Positions 15,285 through 16,906 of a DNA stretch of 16,906 bases are shown here, piece after piece (within the stretch, counting starts at the first letter, position 1; every line of letters starts with the position of its first letter). The position numbers were made by a program, and so were the translations under genes. Under the pieces are notes generated by a model. It worked only from the letters and a program-made list of their open reading frames with translations, was not told the origin of the DNA and searched no databases. Source of the DNA: CAYTID01 sp964437735 (GTDB lineage: Bacteria > Bacteroidota > Ignavibacteria > UBA10030 > BY39); assembly GCA_964437735.1 (NCBI GenBank), contig CAYTID010000049.1:1-16906 (forward strand), written 5' to 3'.

Positions 15285-16160
15285 ATGAAGAAATATATAG
15301 AGTACTTTTTATTTAAAATATTCGAATCAGTTGTCCGCTCGATGCCGCTAAAGTCGGCGCAAAGGTTAGGGGGGAATATAGGGGTAATTGCATACTACGT
15401 TTTAAGCAAGAGGAGAAAAATTACTATCGACAATCTATTAACAGCATTTCCTGAAAAAAAAAGAACTGACATAGAAATAATAGCAAAAAAGGTTTTCATA
15501 AATCTGGGAATATCTTTTACCGAACTCCTCTGGTTTCCTAATTTTAATGTAAAAAACCTATCCGAATTGATTAATTACAAAAATCTTGAAAAAATGATCG
15601 ACAGGCATAAGGAAGGAAAGGGAGTAATAATGTTGTCGGGGCATTTTGGTAATTGGGAATTAATTGCTCTGGCTACCGGATTTTTGAGTAAAATTCCTTT
15701 TACCATAATAGTAAAAACACAAACAAATATACATGTAGATAATATTATAAATCGCAATCGGACTATTTTCGGAAATAAGGTTGTTCCGATGGAGATTTCA
15801 GTGAGAGAAATTTTATCCACTTTACAAACGGGAGGCATTGTTGCTATGGTGGCAGATCAGAGCGCCACAAAAGAGAGTGTGTTTGTCGATTTTTTCGGTC
15901 GAAAAGTAGCAACCTTTCAAGGACCGGCGGCTTTTGCTATCCGGACAGGCGCCCCGCTGCAAATGGGTATTATTACTAGAAATTCAGATGGTAATTACGA
16001 TGTTGTGATAGAAGAAATTGATACTTCCGACTTAAAAGAATACAATCAGGAAAATATCTATGAACTTACCCGCCGTCATACGAATGTTCTTGAAAAATAT
16101 ATCAGACTATATCCGGACCATTGGATGTGGACACACAGAAGATGGAAGAACATAATTTGA
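15285..16160 (+). CDS. LpxL/HtrB-family lipid A acyltransferase
   Basis: The 291-residue protein matches the lauroyl/myristoyl acyltransferase family that adds secondary acyl chains to lipid A at the inner membrane. One hydrophobic N-terminal segment anchors it (MKKYIEYFLFKIFESVV). The active-site HxxxxE motif is SGHFGNWE, with H120 and E125. DQSA near residue 196, FFGRKVATFQGPAAFAIRTGAPL, and the C-terminal PDHWMWTHRRWK are all family blocks. ITIDNLLTAFPEK near residue 46 matches the usual N-terminal NL..AFPe pattern. Length is normal. No clear ribosome-binding site precedes the ATG. The GT9 gene starts 3 bases after the stop, so both probably build lipid A and core. Whether it adds lauroyl, myristoyl or another chain is not visible. 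Confidence 0.92.
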   Translation: MKKYIEYFLFKIFESVVRSMPLKSAQRLGGNIGVIAYYVLSKRRKITIDNLLTAFPEKKRTDIEIIAKKVFINLGISFTELLWFPNFNVKNLSELINYKNLEKMIDRHKEGKGVIMLSGHFGNWELIALATGFLSKIPFTIIVKTQTNIHVDNIINRNRTIFGNKVVPMEISVREILSTLQTGGIVAMVADQSATKESVFVDFFGRKVATFQGPAAFAIRTGAPLQMGIITRNSDGNYDVVIEEIDTSDLKEYNQENIYELTRRHTNVLEKYIRLYPDHWMWTHRRWKNII

Positions 16161-16163
16161 TAT

Positions 16164-16906
16164 ATGTCGATATCAGATAAAATTAAAATATTGGTTGTAC
16201 AAACCGCTTTCATAGGGGATGTGGTTTTAGTATTACCGATGGTGCAGCTAATAAAGAAAAATTTTCCCGGATCGTCTATCGATTTTTTAACAATTCCGAG
16301 ATCAGCGAATATTTTGTCAAACCATACGGATATTAATGAAATATTATTGTATGACAAATATGGGGTCGATAAAGGATTATCAAAATTTTTAAAATTGTCG
16401 GAAAAGCTTCATGATAAAAAATATGATATGGCAATAATTCCACACCGCTCGATAAGAAGCGCTTTTTTGGTCTGGAAGTCAGGAATAAAACGAAGAATTG
16501 GCTTTGATACTAGTGCTGGGAGAATGTTGTTTACTGATATCGTAAAATACGATAAAACAATACACGAAATTGAGAGAAATAAACTTTTATTAAATCCTAT
16601 TGGGATAATTAGTGAGTCGAAAGAATTTCCTAATTTATACACAGCTAAAGAAGATATTAAAAGTGTGGATGACTTGTTTACCGGGAACAATTATGAAGCT
16701 GGTAATATATTGATTGGCGTTGCTCCAGGATCGGTATGGAACACCAAAAGATGGACAAAAGAAGGTTATTATCAGTTAGTTGTTAAACTAATAAAAGAAA
16801 ATTATTTCGTTTGCCTTATAGGGGGGGAAACGGATAAAAAATTATGTGATGATATTGAAGAATATGTGAACTCGTCAAAAATTTTCAATACAGCCGGTAA
16901 ATTAAG
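16164..16906 (+). CDS. GT9-family glycosyltransferase (ADP-heptose:LPS heptosyltransferase-like), 3' truncated
   Basis: The reading frame opens with ATG at 16164 and runs without a stop to the window edge (247 codons), so the C-terminus is missing; about 340 residues are usual. The start MSISDKIKILVVQTAFIGDVVLVLPMV is the classic GT9 N-terminus with the QTAFIGD motif. IDFLTIPRSANILSNHTDINEIL, then KKYDMAIIPHRSIRSAFLVWKSGIKRRIGF, fit the family. Near residue 190, GVAPGSVWNTKRWTKEGYYQL is the nucleotide-sugar-binding block of the C-terminal half (consensus W.TKRW). It resembles WaaF/heptosyltransferase II, which adds heptose to the LPS inner core. Another sugar cannot be ruled out. It sits 3 bases after the acyltransferase gene, and the pair suggests an LPS operon running out of the window. 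Confidence 0.9.
   Translation, partial: MSISDKIKILVVQTAFIGDVVLVLPMVQLIKKNFPGSSIDFLTIPRSANILSNHTDINEILLYDKYGVDKGLSKFLKLSEKLHDKKYDMAIIPHRSIRSAFLVWKSGIKRRIGFDTSAGRMLFTDIVKYDKTIHEIERNKLLLNPIGIISESKEFPNLYTAKEDIKSVDDLFTGNNYEAGNILIGVAPGSVWNTKRWTKEGYYQLVVKLIKENYFVCLIGGETDKKLCDDIEEYVNSSKIFNTAGKL

Noticed and set aside
1..16906. CRISPR arrays, tRNA/rRNA genes, insertion sequences, attachment sites, toxin-antitoxin or defence genes
   Set aside because: Reading both strands I saw no regular spaced repeats, no cloverleaf-like or rRNA segments, no transposase or integrase motifs, and all large frames are accounted for by the genes listed.

Overview
The window is an AT-rich stretch of a bacterial chromosome from a draft assembly (it contains one run of N). 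It carries mainly housekeeping and cell-envelope genes. Gene content points to the Bacteroidota/Chlorobiota/Ignavibacteriota group, most likely an Ignavibacteria-like lineage. The pointers are a cmk-ispH-rpsA operon with a six-domain S1, an MtaB-type methylthiotransferase, a DUF5683/TM2-like secreted membrane protein, and a GWxTD-domain secreted protein. Several genes start with TTG or GTG, Shine-Dalgarno sites are present but irregular, and at least one promoter matches the classical TTGACA/TATAAT consensus rather than the Bacteroidetes type. The lineage is inferred from gene content, not from a tree.

Layout: (1) 1-271, C-terminal end of a BioY biotin transporter. (2) 336-3877, cmk, ispH (4-bp overlap with cmk) and rpsA, closed by a strong hairpin terminator. 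rpsA is interrupted by a 19-N assembly gap whose nominal length breaks the frame. (3) 3942-7573, a close-packed run of mtaB, a DUF5683-like gene, truA and an M48 metalloprotease lipoprotein; mtaB and truA modify tRNA. (4) 7652-8950, a CNNM/CorC-family membrane protein with CBS domains, preceded by an intergenic region dense in interlocking inverted repeats. (5) 8951-10459, a polysaccharide flippase on the minus strand, the only minus-strand gene. It converges with no gap on the CNNM gene and diverges from a family-4 glycosyltransferase (10551-11666) across a compact two-way promoter. (6) 11681-13800, a degenerate DUF2064-like protein overlapping nadD, then a stand-alone receiver domain and a YjbQ-family protein. 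(7) 13857-16906, a GWxTD protein behind its own promoter, then a LpxL/HtrB-type acyltransferase and a truncated family-9 glycosyltransferase (heptosyltransferase-like), together suggesting lipid A/LPS core assembly.

No tRNA, rRNA, CRISPR array, transposon or prophage is visible. I see no clear novel multi-gene system. The points most worth a second look are the degenerate DUF2064-like protein, the crossing inverted repeats before the CNNM gene, the hairpin that covers the rpsA ribosome-binding site, the two-way promoter at 10478-10537, and the frame-breaking gap in rpsA.
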